A stretch of DNA of 64,000 nt from Isoetes taiwanensis. Taxonomy: Eukaryota; Streptophyta; Lycopodiopsida; Isoetales; Isoetaceae. The notes under the pieces were generated by a model. It saw only the letters and a program-made list of their open reading frames with translations. It did not search any database and was not told where the DNA came from. The position numbers were made by a program, and so were the translations under genes. The stretch lies in the NCBI GenBank assembly GCA_021234155.1, contig JAJEKV010000045.1, positions 2,993,434 through 3,057,433 on the forward strand. Direction: 5' to 3'. Shown here piece after piece: positions 36,704 to 48,557 of this stretch. The number at the start of each line of letters is the position of its first letter. Position 1 is the first letter of the stretch.

Positions 36704-37201
36704 GATAATTGTTAAAAGGCAAATAAGATACAATCACTATATTTCTATAGCAAACATGCCTAGGCACTGCTAACCAATGCGTTTTAAGTATCAAATATAT
36801 TGTAGATTGCAACCATGAAGAATAATCATATTATTGACACTGTAGCAATGGTTATAACTTAAACACTGTAGCGCATTTTACTTAATCAGATCGTTCAATG
36901 AATAATATCCTTCGACTGTATTATGCTCTCTGCCAACAATTGTGATTTTCAACCTGTACATTCATCATCATACTTGTTTAATTTATCTAGTGCATCATCC
37001 GGTCGACTGGGAGTCGGCAATCGGTTGACACAATCGTGTCTTCACCAGACTTCCTAAGCTTCAAATAATAAGGCTAGGCATTCGTAACCTTAAATAGTAG
37101 TTGCTTAAGATAACAATGCTTATCATTAATCTATGCCTTGACCACATAAATATTTCACCTTAAGTCCTCCTAACGTTATAGTCATGCCTTATTTTCCAAC
37201 A
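36704..37201 (-). repeat. Candidate 5' LTR of the copia element
   Basis: About 498 bp, starting TG and ending CA on the minus strand, directly adjacent to the primer binding site. The outer border is inferred from the TGTTGGAAAATAAG start only, because no second LTR exists in the window for comparison. Confidence 0.55.
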
Positions 37202-37410
37202 TATGAACCTGAATATCTATGATGCTGTACTCCCAAGATCATTCTGCCATTCTGTCAATTATTTCATGCCCATCTCAGGAGGTCTTCTGTAACCATTCTT
37301 CAGTCATATACTTCATATATGTGATGACTTAATTTAAATTTCTAACATAGCATTTGACATATCTGTTCCTGAACATGTTTTTCAAATCTAAAAACATTTC
37401 AGGATAAGAG

Positions 37411-37517
37411 AAAGCCCCTCTGGGCTTGATCCTAGAGGGTTAATGTTGTCGAATTCTGCCGACCCGCGGTGGGGGGAGACTGGATTAACCCTTTAGAATC
37501 AAGCCCAGGGGGTTTTT
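37411..37517. repeat. Small foldback (inverted repeat) element
   Basis: Arms of about 34 bp, AAAGCCCCTCTGGGCTTGAT on the left and the complement AAACCCCCTGGGCTTGATTC on the right. Both continue to AGGGTTAAT, around a loop of about 40 bp. Probably a MITE-type foldback; its target duplication was not identified. Confidence 0.7.
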
Positions 37518-37607
37518 ACTCAACATAAAGGATGGCTGGGCCCGATCTAATCAACTCTAAGCAAAGCGGGTAAAAAAACAAAACAAAACAGTGAGTAAGC
37601 AATGTAG

Positions 37608-38023
37608 GATCATTTTACCCTGGATTGGGGGATCCCGGAGGCCTGATCCCGGAGGACGGGATCCCTCGGAGGTGTGATCCCGGAGGATGGAATCCCACCT
37701 TACTACGCAGTTATTGCGCAAAACTGCGGCCCCTTATAAAGAAAATCAGAGTTTTTTTGCAGTTCGTTTTTCTCCCTCGATTCTCCACCGAATCGAATGG
37801 GATAACTTCAGGCATGGTCGGAATGGGTTGGAGAAGAGCATTAGGTAGGAGCCAAGGAGGAATCATAGCGCCGCTGCTATCAGAGATCAACCATGGGGCC
37901 CAAAATTGGCCCTAAACTATGCAGTCACCCATTAATTGCGCAGTTAACAACGGGATCTCAGAGGAGAGGATCATGTTGACAGCGGGATCCCGGAGGACTG
38001 GATCCAATCTAGGGTAAGATTAT
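37608..38023. repeat. Foldback-like element with GATCCCGGAGG repeats
   Basis: The left end GATCATTTTACCCTGGATTG and the complement of the right end ATAATCTTACCCTAGATTGG are imperfect inverted repeats. Inside, the word GATCCCGGAGG or a close variant recurs at least five times (37630-37690 and 37960-38000). Non-coding. Confidence 0.6.
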
Positions 38024-38694
38024 CTCACTCCGTAAGGAACACGAGAACAACGAGTAAGCAACACGAAGCCTCGCGTAAAATAGCTGGAATGTTTAGTAAA
38101 AATGTAGGAGACTTGCTACCTTATTTTTCGGGTTTAAAAGTGGTATAGATGGCGTGATTTGATTGAGCGAAAAGGCTGGATTGGCCCCGTCTTTACGTAG
38201 TTGCGGTAGTTGGACGCAGTGAATGACAAATTCCGGGGAACCCTTGCAGCCTACTTGTTAAAATAAAGAATTTCCGATGTAAACGAAAATTCTCAGGAAG
38301 TTTTTTCGGTAAAAAACCATGGAATTCTTCACATTTTCCGACTGGAAACTAGTTTTTGGCTTAATGCTTTTTTTGTACAGAGTTTGTCACTCACTTGGAC
38401 GATCCCTTTTAACAAAAATACGAACAAAATAATCATCAGTCGTGGTACGATACTAAGCATGTACATAATGCGCCATATATGCGACCTCAAGACAAGATAT
38501 GCCAAAATATATGCCACCTGAAGACCAGAAATGCAACATATAGGGCCTGAAGACTTCCGCAATCTCCTTTGAGTTCCAAAAGGCAAATGTTTCATCCACT
38601 ACATTTGTACGACTGGATTTGTAAATATTTCTTTTATCTTATGTAATGGAACCACTGCAAGGAATAGGGATATCAATCTTAAAAGAACAATTTA
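38024..38694. other. Intergenic stretch downstream of the HKT pseudogene
   Basis: No gene recognised. It would hold the 3' UTR of the pseudogene. Confidence 0.45.
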
Positions 38695-39093
38695 TTATGG
38701 GAATGTGATGGCTGCATCAATATTCTGGTACATGTTCCTGTGTCTTCCAAGGAGCATCAGCACTATAACCACCAGTTTGCCAGTAACAGTGAACAATCCA
38801 GACAAACAGAATGGCACCTCTGTGCAGGATGTGGCCCTGGATAATTTGCAGCTCTAGCCTACAGACAAACCCACATTGCCATATCCACTGCAAATAAAAA
38901 AACAAGATTAACATAGCTTCTTAACATGGCGTAGAACTTTTTGTATTCTGTTCTCTCCCACCTTATTATTTCAAACAGTATGTTGAAAATAGAGAAGTTA
39001 AGCCCATCCTTGGCTATTTTTCTCTTCTCTGTCAGACAAAGTAAGAACAAGGCAATGACCAAGTATGTTGAATCCTTTGCAAGTAGCTTCCTA

Positions 39094-39500
39094 CACTACA
39101 AAATTAAAGCCCTGTTACGACGTCTATTACGACATCCAGACGTCGTTTAGACGTCGATGATCGACGTCAAAACGTCGATAAACGACGTCTATTTCGACGT
39201 CGGAGCGTCGATAAACGATCTTTATGCGTCGCTATACGCGTCGCAACTGCGGCGTCTTAAAGCGGCGACTGACGACGTCGTTCAACGGCGCCATCGCATT
39301 ACGTACGCCACGGCACCCGCGGCCGCGGGCGGCCGTGGCGTGAAAGTTGTCGACGGCGTGGTATGACGTGTTTGGCGTCGTTTAACGGCGTCCACGCACA
39401 CGCGGCGACCACGCCGTCGGGCGGCAGCGGCGTTGCCAGCGCCGTTGCTGACGTGGCAGCCACTTAAGCAACGTCGTTTAACGACGTTGCTTACGTGTAT
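39094..39500. repeat. Left subterminal repeats of the CACTA-like element
   Basis: Dense CGTCGTTTAACG and GACGTCG words in both orientations, GC-rich, followed by a long T run. Confidence 0.8.
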
Positions 39501-39502
39501 TA

Positions 39503-39539
<37 letters not shown>

Positions 39540-40554
39540 TTTTTTTTTTTATAAATTGAAAAAAATACACATTTATTATGAATGAAGTTAATACATTTAA
39601 TTTAAAGCCTATAAAATGAATTTAACCAATAAAGAAATATAAGATTTTAACGTCATTAAATGATGTCGCTTAAATATATTAAAAAAATACAAAAATAAAT
39701 GAAGCCCCAATTTTTTTAGCTAAATACATTAATCAATAAATTAAGCTAAATACATTAATCAATACATTAAGCATATTGAAAATTAAATACTTACCCGGTA
39801 CAATAGGCAAAGTTGTTTTGCACAAACAACGATTTGCTAGGAGTGTACATGCAAAACAATAAATTCAATGATTAGTAAAATATTAGTATAAATAAACAAC
39901 TTAAAGGAAAAAAATATGGAAAATCAATGGGGAGGGTTGGTTTCAATGACGTCCCCTTCTTGGATAACAATTTAACCTAAATAAAGCATTAGTATTTTAT
40001 TAAGCGTATTGAAAAAAATTAAATCCTTACACGGAAGAGGTGCCAACTTGTTTTGGTAAGAACAACACATTTTGCTAGGAGTGTACATGCAAAACAAAAA
40101 AATTCAATGATTAGAAAGAAATAGTATAAAACAACTAATAAGGAAAAATTTTGGAAAGAAGAAGGGTCTCGATCTTTTAACGACGCCTTCTTAGATGGGA
40201 AAAAATTAGAAGAAGAATGGAAGAATTCTCAAGAAGAAAAAGGCTAAGAAGAAGAGGAGGAACCCGAAAATGGGGAGGAAGAATCTGAAGAAGATGAAGC
40301 GCAAGAGGAGGAAGAATGAAGGTTGAAGGAAGAACAAACAACAAATACAAAAAGCCCTAAATCTACCCAAAAACAAGTTTAGATTCAAAAAACGAGTTGG
40401 TTGATCCATGCACATACCTTAAGAAGCTTGTCTTACACTTAGAATAGACCCCAAAGTAGATCCGCGCCGAAAATCGCCTCAAAAAACGCTCCTCCATAAG
40501 CTTTGCTTGCTCGAAAATAAGCGGCGGGATTGCCGCCTGTTTTCGATTTAAATC

Positions 40555-40692
40555 ACAGGTCGTCGTTTAACGACGTCGTGACGTCGTTAACGACGACAAA
40601 AAACGTCGTTGAACGATGTTTGTAACGACGTTTTTTTTTGACGACGACGAAAAAAAAAACCCGTATTTTTTTTTTTTTTTTTTTTTTTTTTT
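40555..40692. repeat. Internal ACGTCG repeat cluster
   Basis: GTCGTTTAACGACGTCG and related words, then a long T run. It resembles the subterminal region and may be the end of an older, shorter version of the element. Confidence 0.7.
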
Positions 40693-41062
40693 ATAGAATG
40701 CATGTACACTTGATACATGGGTTTATTTAACTGGATAGGGGTTTATTTGACTTGCTACACCCGTTAAAGTTATGAAATATACCACCATGAAAATGTTCAA
40801 TGTTTTGTGGTACATCCGTTGAGCTATGAGGTATATAATATGATGATGATAACTAGTAATACCTTACCGCTTACGATAACTAATACCTTACCAACATGCA
40901 AAGATGTAGTTTATCTTAAAATTTTATTTTGTTAGATTTAAAAAGGTTAGGTTTCCACCAATAGTACATATATATATATTTATTTTTTTAATTTTGTCCC
41001 CTGCTATGAGAACTAATACCCTACCAACATGCGAAGATGTAGTTTATCTCAACAAGCTAGCT

Positions 41063-44000
41063 GACTTAGGAAGCTAGCTGACAAAAAATCAGAATTTAAG
41101 TCCGTACTATGCATTAATTACGAATTTACGAATGTCTTGCTACTGCAAAAGCGGGCCTTGACTTCTAACTGCCACAACGGGAGGATGCTGGTCCAAACTC
41201 CATTCCGCTGGGTTTGCTTTCGGCGTTCTCAACTGCATGTGATTGGCCACGTCCCAAGTGCAAAAGACCAAAACTCGGCACCCAAAACGCAAACCCTGCT
41301 AGAACCTGGCAACTCATAGGGTTTACGTTTCGGAGGCTCTATGCTTGTCAGATTTGACTAGGACCTTGCGCCGTGTCTTGACGTAGAGGGGGGGTGTTGA
41401 CGCCAGAGCACGGACCCTAAAAACCACCCGGAAGCAGCTTGCCCCAAAAGTCCTCTCCGAAGGCCTGGCGGGCGACGGACGGGCAACTTCCCTCTCCGAA
41501 CTGTGATCGCGTCTCGCCAATGGACTCTTTAACGCCGACATTGCCCTAGGGACCAAGTTTTGTGGCCGAAGCCCACCCCTTCTCGAAGAAGCCAAACTAT
41601 CTCATGTGCAACACACTCGTAGTCAATTGGCCTAGTAGGTGGTGGCGAATCTTTGCAATGTAGGGCGTAAGTGTTTCTTTCTTTTGCAAAACTGACCATG
41701 TAACTTGGTCCCTAGGGTAATTTTGGCATTCCGGACGATGTGGCGAAGTCGGATCGGCATTTCGGAGCCTCCGCAATGTCCGAACGACAAAACACTTTGG
41801 TTTCTACAATGTCGCCCGCAGGACGCTTCGCGGTTTGATATGTTCTCCCGGACGGATGTTGGATTTTTGGACCTTTCGGACTGCATTCACGGAACAAAGG
41901 ATTCAACGGCCGGATACGGAACCGAGATCCGGAGTGTGGTCTTTAGCGTGACGCCCGTGAGGCCGCCAGAAAGAAGCGCCTCGGGAAGCTTTTTTGGGGC
42001 TCGCCCCGGGGTTCGGACTCTCCCCTCTAATAAGGAGGCCTTGCACGCCCCCGGCCTTGTTTGACTTGGGCAAGTGTGCGGCCGGCTGCCCAACAACAAA
42101 GCTGCCCGGACCGTTCTAGTGCAAACTATTTATCTAAACCATATCCAAAAATTTTGAAAGTTGGCCCAGATGTTGGCGATGACTTAGGAAGCTAGCTGAC
42201 AAAAATCAGAATTTAAGTCTGTACTATGCATTAATTACGAATTTACGAATGTCTTGCTAATGCAAAAGCGGCCCTTGACTTCTAACCGCCACAACGGAGG
42301 AGTGCAGTCCAAACTCCATTCCGCCGGGTTCCGCTTTTGCTTTATGCGTTCTCAAGCGCATGTGATCGGCCACGCCCCAAGTGCAAAAGACCAAAACCTC
42401 GGCACCCAAAACGCAAACCCCCGCTAGAACCCGGCAACTCATAGGGTTTACGTTTCGGAGGCTCTATCCTTGTCGATTTGACTAGGACCTTTGCGCCGTG
42501 TCTTGAGGTAGAGGGGGTGTTGGCCTTGAGCACGGACCCTAAAACCACCCGGAAGCGGTTGCCCCAAAATTCCTCTCTCGAAGGCGACGGACGGGCAACT
42601 TCTTCCCTCTCGAACGTGATCCGTCTCGCCAATGGACTGGAACGTCGACATTGCCCTAGGGACCAAGTTTTGTGGCGAAGCCCACCCCTTTCGAAGAAGC
42701 GCCAAACTATCTCATGTGCAACACACTCGTAGTCAATTGGCCTAGGAGGTGGGCTGCTTTGAATACCGCAATGTAGGGCGTAAGTGTTTATTTCTTTTTG
42801 CAAAACCGGCCGTGTAACTTGGTCCCTAGGGTAATTTTGGCATTCGGACGATGTGGCGAAGTCGGATCGGCATTTCGGACCTCCGCAATGTCCGAACGAC
42901 AAAACACTTTGGTTTCTATAATAAGCCGCCGGGGCGCTTCGCGGTTTGATATGTTCTCGGACGGATGTTGGATTTTTTTTGACCTTCTCGGACGGGTTCC
43001 CGGAACAAAGGATTCAACGGCCGGATACGGAAACCAAGATCGGGAGTGTGGTCTTTAGCGCACGCCCCGTGGGCTTGGCTTTGCCGAGAAAAGGCTGCCT
43101 CGGGAAGCTTTTTGGGGGCCTCCCCGGGTTCGGACTCTCCCCTCTAATGAGGAGGCCTTGCAAGGTCCTGGCCTTGTTTGACTTGGGCAAGTGTGCAGCT
43201 TCTACTGCCCAACAACAGCCGCATTTGATCTAAACCTTATCCAAAATTTTGAAAGTTGGCCTATATGTCGGGTGATGACTTAGGAAGCTAGGCCGACAAA
43301 AAATCAGAATTTAAGTCCGTACTATGCATTAATTACTTAATTTACGAATGTCTTGCCACCGCAAAAGCGGCCCTTGAATTCTAACCGCCACAACGGGAGG
43401 AGTACATGTGTCCAAACTCCATTCCGCTGGGCCCGCTTTTGCTTCGTTCTCAATCAGCATGTGATCGGCCACGCCCCAAGTGCAAAAGACCAAAACGTAA
43501 GACCCAAAACGCAAAACCCCTGCTAGAACCCTCGCAACTCATAGGGTTTACGTTTGGAGGCTCTATCCTTGTCGATTTGACTAGGACCTTGCCACAGGTC
43601 TTGAGGTAGGGGGGGGGTGTTGACCCCCTTCTCCTTGAGCACGGACCCTAAAACCACCCGGAAGCAGCTTGCCCCAAAATTCCTCTCCCGAAGGCCTCCA
43701 GGGCGATGGACCGCAACTTCCCTCTCGGAACCCGGATCCGCTCTCGCCAATGGACTCGCGGCGTCGACATTGCCCTAGGGACCAAGTTTTGTGGCAGAAG
43801 CCCACCCCTTCTCGAAGAAGCCAAACTATCTTATGTGCAACACACTCGTAGTCAATTGGCCTAGGGAGGTGGCTGGCTGAATCTTGCAATGTAGGGCGTA
43901 AGTGTTTATTTCTTTTTGCAAAACCGGACCGTGTAACTTGGTCCCTAGGGTAATTTTGGCATTGGGACGATGTGGCGAAGTCGGATGGCATTTCGAACCT

Positions 44001-47000
44001 CCGCAATGTCCCAAACGACAAAACACTTTGGTTTCTATATCGCCCGCGGGGCGCTTGGCGGTTTGATATGTTCTCCGGACGGATGTTGGATTTTTTGGAC
44101 CTTCTCGGACCAGGTTCTGGAACAAAGGATTCAACTGGCCGGATCACGGAACCGAGATCCGGGAGTGTGGTCTTTAGCGACGCCCCTGGGCGGCTGCCAA
44201 GAAAGGCGCCTCGGGGCTTTTTGGGGCTCGCCTCCCGGGGTTCGGACTCTCCCTCTAATGAGGAGGCCTTGCAAGGTCCTGGCCTTGTTTGACTTGGGCA
44301 AGTGTGCCACCGGCTGCCCAACAACAGCTGCCCGGACCGTTCTAGTGCAAACTATTTGATCTAAACCATATCCAAAATTTTTGAAAGTTGGCTGTATGTT
44401 GGCGGCGACTTAGGAAGCTAGTCGAAGACAAAAAATCAGAATTTAAGTCCGTACTATGCATTAATTACGAATTCTTAATGTCTTGCTACTTGCAAAAGCG
44501 CCCTTGAATTCTAACCGCCACAACGGGGAGGAGTACGGTCCAAACTCATTCCGCCGGGTTCGCTTGTTTGGCGTTCTCAAGCGCATGTGATCGGGCCACG
44601 CCCCAAGTGCAAAAGACCAAAACTCGGCACCCAAAGCGCAAACCCCGCTAGAACACGGCAACTCATAGGGTTTACGTTTGGAGGCTCTATCCTTGTCGAT
44701 TTGACTAGGACCTTCGCGCCGTGTCTTGAGGTAGAGGGGGGTGTTGATGCGAGCACGGACCCTAAAACCACCGGAAGCGGCTTGCCCCAAAAATTCCTCT
44801 CCGAAGGCCACGGCGACGGGACGGGCAACTTCCCCTCTCGAACCGTGATCCATCTCTACGCCAATGGACTCGAACGCGTCGACATTGCCCTGGGGACCAA
44901 GTTTTGTGGCCGTAAGCCCACCCCCTTCTCGAAGAAGCGCCAAACTATCTCATGTGCAACACACTCGTAGTCAATTGGTCTAGGAGGTGGGCATGAATCA
45001 CCGCAATGTAGGGCGTAAGTGTTTCTTTCTTTTGCAAAACCGACCGTGTAACTTGGTCCCTAGGGTAATTTTGGCATTCCCGGACGATGTGGCGAAGTCG
45101 GATCGGCATTTGGAGCCTCGCGAATGTCCGAACGACAAAACACTTTGGTTTCTAGCATCGCCGCCGCTAGACGCTTCGCTGGGGTTTGATATGTTCTCCG
45201 GACGGATGTTGGATTTTTTGGACCTTTCCGGACCAGGTTCCCGGAACAAAGGATTCAATGGCCGGATCACGGAACCGAGATCCGGGAGTGTGGTCTTTAG
45301 CGTCACGCCCCGAGGGAGCCGCCAAGAAAGGCTGCCTCGGGAAGCTTTTGGGGCTCGCCTCTGGGGGGTTCTTGGACTCTCCCCTCTAATGAGGAGGCCT
45401 TGCAAGGTCCTCGCCTTGTTTGACTTTGGGCAAGTGTGCCAGCATTTCGGCTGCCCAACAACAGCTGCCCGGACCGTTCTAGTGCAAACTATTTGATCTA
45501 AACCATATCCAAAAATTTTTGAAAGTTGGCCTCCAGAGTATGTTGGCGATGACTTAGGAAGCTAGGTGACAAAAAATCAGAATTTAAGTCCGTACTATGC
45601 ATTAATTACGAATTTATTTAATGTCTTGCTCTTGCAAAAGCGGCCCTTGACTTCTAAGCGCCACAACGGAGGAGTACAGGTCCAAACTCCATTCCGTCCA
45701 GTTCCGCTTGCCAAGCGTTCTCAGCGCATGTGATCGCCACGTCCCAAGTGCAAAAAGACCAAAACTTCGGCACCCAAAATGCAAACCCCGCTAGAACACG
45801 GCAACTCATAGGGTTTACGTTTGAGGCTCTATCCTTGTCGATTTGACTAGGACCTTGCGCCCGTGTCTTGAGGTAGAGGGGGTGTTGGCGCCGAGCCACG
45901 GACCCTAAAACCACCCGGAAGCAGCTTGCCCCAAAATTCCTCTCCCGAAGGCCCTGGCGACGGACGGGCAACTTCCCCTCTCCGGAACCGTGATCTATCT
46001 CTGCCAATGGACTCAGAACGTCGACATTGCCCTAGGGACCAAGTTTTGTGGCGTAAGCCCACCCCTTCGAAAAGAAGCGCCAAACTATCTCATGTGCAAC
46101 ACACTCGTAGTCAATTGGCCTAGGAGGTGGCTGCTGAATACTGCAATGTAGGGCGTAAGTGTTTCTTTCTTTTGCAAAACCGACCGTGTAACTTGGTCCC
46201 TAGGGTAATTTTGGCATTCCGGACGATGTGGCGAAGTCGGATCGGCATTTCGGAGCCTCCGCAATGTCCGAACGACAAAACACTTTGGTTTCTAGCTAAT
46301 CGCCGCCGCAGACGCCGGCGGTTTGATATGTTCTCCCGGACGGATGTTGGATTTTTTTGGACCTTCTCGGACCAGGTTCCTGGAACAAAGGATTCAATGG
46401 TCGGATACGGGAACCGAGATCCGGAAGTGTGGTCTTTAGCGTACACCCCCCCGGCGGAGCGCTGCCAGGAAAGGCTGCCTCGGGAAGCTTTTTGGGGCTC
46501 GCCTCCTGGGGTTCGGACTCTCCCCTCTAATGAGGAGGCCTTGCAAGGTCCACCGCCTTGTTTGACTTGGGCAAGTGTGCGGCTGCCCAACAACAAAGTT
46601 TGCCCGGACCGTTCTAGTGCAAACTATTTGATCTAAACCATATCCAAAATTTTTGAAAGTTGGCCTGTATGTTGGCGATGACTTAGGAAGCTAGCTGACA
46701 AAAAATCAGAATTTAAGTCCGTACTATGCATTAATTACGAATTTACGAATGTCTTGCTCTTTGCAAAGCTGCCCTTGACTTCTAAGCGCCACAACGGGAG
46801 GAGTACAGGTCCAAACTCCATTCCGTCAGTTCCGCTTGCTTCGCGTTCTCAACTGCATGTGATCGGCCACGTCCCAAGTGCAAAAGACCAAAACTCGGCA
46901 CCCAAAATGCAAACCCCCGCCAGAACCGGCAACTCATAGGGTTTACGTTTGGAGGCTCTATCCTTGTCGGTTGACTAGGACCTTGCGCCCGTGTCTTGAG

Positions 47001-48470
47001 GTAGAGGGGGGTGTTGGCGCTTGAGCACGGACCCTAAAACCACCCGAGGCGGCTTGCCCCAAAATTCCTCTCCGGAAGGCCACTGGCGACGGACGGGCAA
47101 CTTCCCCTCTCCCGGGAACCGTGATGCATCTCTCGCCAATGGACTCGAGCGTCGACATTGCCCTAGGGACCAAGTTTTGTGGCCGAAGCCCACCCCTTCT
47201 CGAAGAAGCGCCAAACTATCTCATGTGCAACACACTTTCGTAGTCAATTGGCCTAGGAGGTGGTCCCGAATCTTTGCAATGTAGGGCGTAAGTGTTTCTT
47301 TCTTTTTGCAAAACCGACCCAGGTAACTTGGTCCCTAGGGTAATTTTGGCATTAGGACGATGTGGCTAAGTCGGATCGGCATTTGAACCTCTCCGCAATG
47401 TCCGAACGACAAAACACTTTGGTTTCTACTTTGTCGCCGGAGGGGCGCTTGGGTTTGATATGTTCTCCCAGCACGGATGTTGGATTTTTGGACCTTCTCG
47501 GACCAGGTTCCTGGAACAAAGGATTCAATGGTCGGATACGGAACCGAGATCCGGGAAGTGTGGTCTTTAGCGCACCCCTCCTTGAGCGAGCGCCAGAAAG
47601 GCTGCCTCGGGAAGCTTTTGGGGCTCGCCTCCACGGGGTTCGGACTCTCCCCTAATGAGGGAGGCCTTGCAAGGTCGACCTTGTTTGACTTGGGCAAGTG
47701 TGTGCGGCCTACGCCCAACAACAGTTTGCCTTGGACCGTTTCTAGTGCAAACTATTTGATCTAAACCTTATCCAAAATTTTTGAAAGTTGGCTCGTATGT
47801 TGGCGATTACGGGCTAGCCGACAAAAATCAGAATTTAAGTCCCATTTCTATGCATTAATTAGGAATTTACGAATGTCTTGCACTTGCAAAAGCGACCCTT
47901 GACTTCTAACCGCCACAACGGGAGGAGTACATTGTGTCCAAACTCCATTCCGTCCGCTTCCCCTTGCTTGGCGTTCTCAATCGCATGTGATCGGCCACGC
48001 CCCAAGTGCAAAAAGACCAAAATTCGGCACCCAAAACGCAAAACCCCGCTAGAACCCGGCAACTCATAGGGTTTACGCGTTTGAGGCTCTATCCTTGTCG
48101 GATTTGACTAGGACCTTTGCCTGTCTTGAGGTAGAGGGCGGGTGTTGGCCTTGAGCTTGGGGACCCTAAAACCACCGAGGCGGCTTGCCCCAAAATTCCT
48201 CTCGAAGGCCACGGGCGACGGACGGGCAACTTCCCCCCTCGGGAAGTGATCATCTCGCCAATGGACTCGGAGCGTCGACATTGCCCTAGAGACCAAGTTT
48301 TGTGGCCGAAGCCCACCCTTCTCGAAGAAGCGCCAAACTATCTCATGTGCAACACACTCGTAGTCAATTGGCTGGGAGGTGGGCTGGCGAATCTTTTTGC
48401 AATGTAGGGGAAATGGGGTGTGTCGTTTTTTTTGCCCGGCCCAGGTGTAACTTAGTCCATAGGGTAATTT
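41063..48470. repeat. Tandem array of a 1.12 kb unit, about 6.6 copies
   Basis: The marker GACTTAGGAAGCTAG starts copies at 41063, 42181, 43277, 44407, 45551 and 46680, with a degraded start near 47806. Spacings are 1118, 1096, 1130, 1144, 1129 and 1126 bp. The seventh copy stops after about two thirds, near 48470. Each unit carries the landmarks GTCCGTACTATGCATTAATT, GGCCACGCCCCAAGTGC, CCCTAGGGACCAAGTTTTGT and GGACGGATGTTGGATTTTT in the same order. Copies differ mainly by 1-5 nt indels at GC-rich spots rather than by substitutions. Open frames across them are inconsistent from copy to copy, so I do not call genes. Confidence 0.93.
41541..41720. repeat. Inverted repeat inside each tandem unit (first copy shown)
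   Basis: TTGCCCTAGGGACCAAGTT (41541-41559) and AACTTGGTCCCTAGGGTAA (41702-41720) are inverted copies, 18 of 19 matching, separated by about 142 bp. The same pair occurs in the other units, for example around 42650 and 42817, and around 46026 and 46191. Confidence 0.88.
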
Positions 48471-48526
48471 TGACATTCCAAGCGATAAGCGACGTCGATT
48501 ATTAATTTTTCGCGACGTTTTTCCCC

Positions 48527-48557
<31 letters not shown>

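Larger units (their letters stand above)
35082..37201 (-). mobile_element. Ty1/copia retrotransposon, 3'-truncated, with 5' LTR
   Basis: On the minus strand a candidate LTR runs from 37201 (TGTTGG) to about 36704 (ATCA end), followed by the perfect primer binding site TGGTATCAGAGC (36690-36701). Then comes gag-pol, reading VFNGRSGFQVWKDSIKHILE (gag start) and two CCHC-type knuckles (CYYCHETGHFKSDC, and CFNCGGKGHIAAKD with the last Cys lost). The protease motif VVDSGDERSLV is near 35650. A frame break near 35400 separates the GAG-pre-integrase segment (LWYNRLGHRN...CEGCKLGK). The element stops there. Integrase, RT, RNase H and the 3' LTR are missing. Confidence 0.87.

Noticed and set aside
40206-40415. 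Minus-strand Phe-rich hydrophobic frame
   Set aside because: It is the complement of a GAAGAA-rich purine tract, which reads as poly-Phe/Leu; no membrane protein family match.
41323-48476. Many open frames of 60-250 residues on both strands in the 1.12 kb array, with recurring peptides such as LGQCRR and SVLSFGHCGG
   Set aside because: The frame is not kept from copy to copy, indels shift it freely, and the peptides match no known family. They are by-products of a GC-rich repeat.
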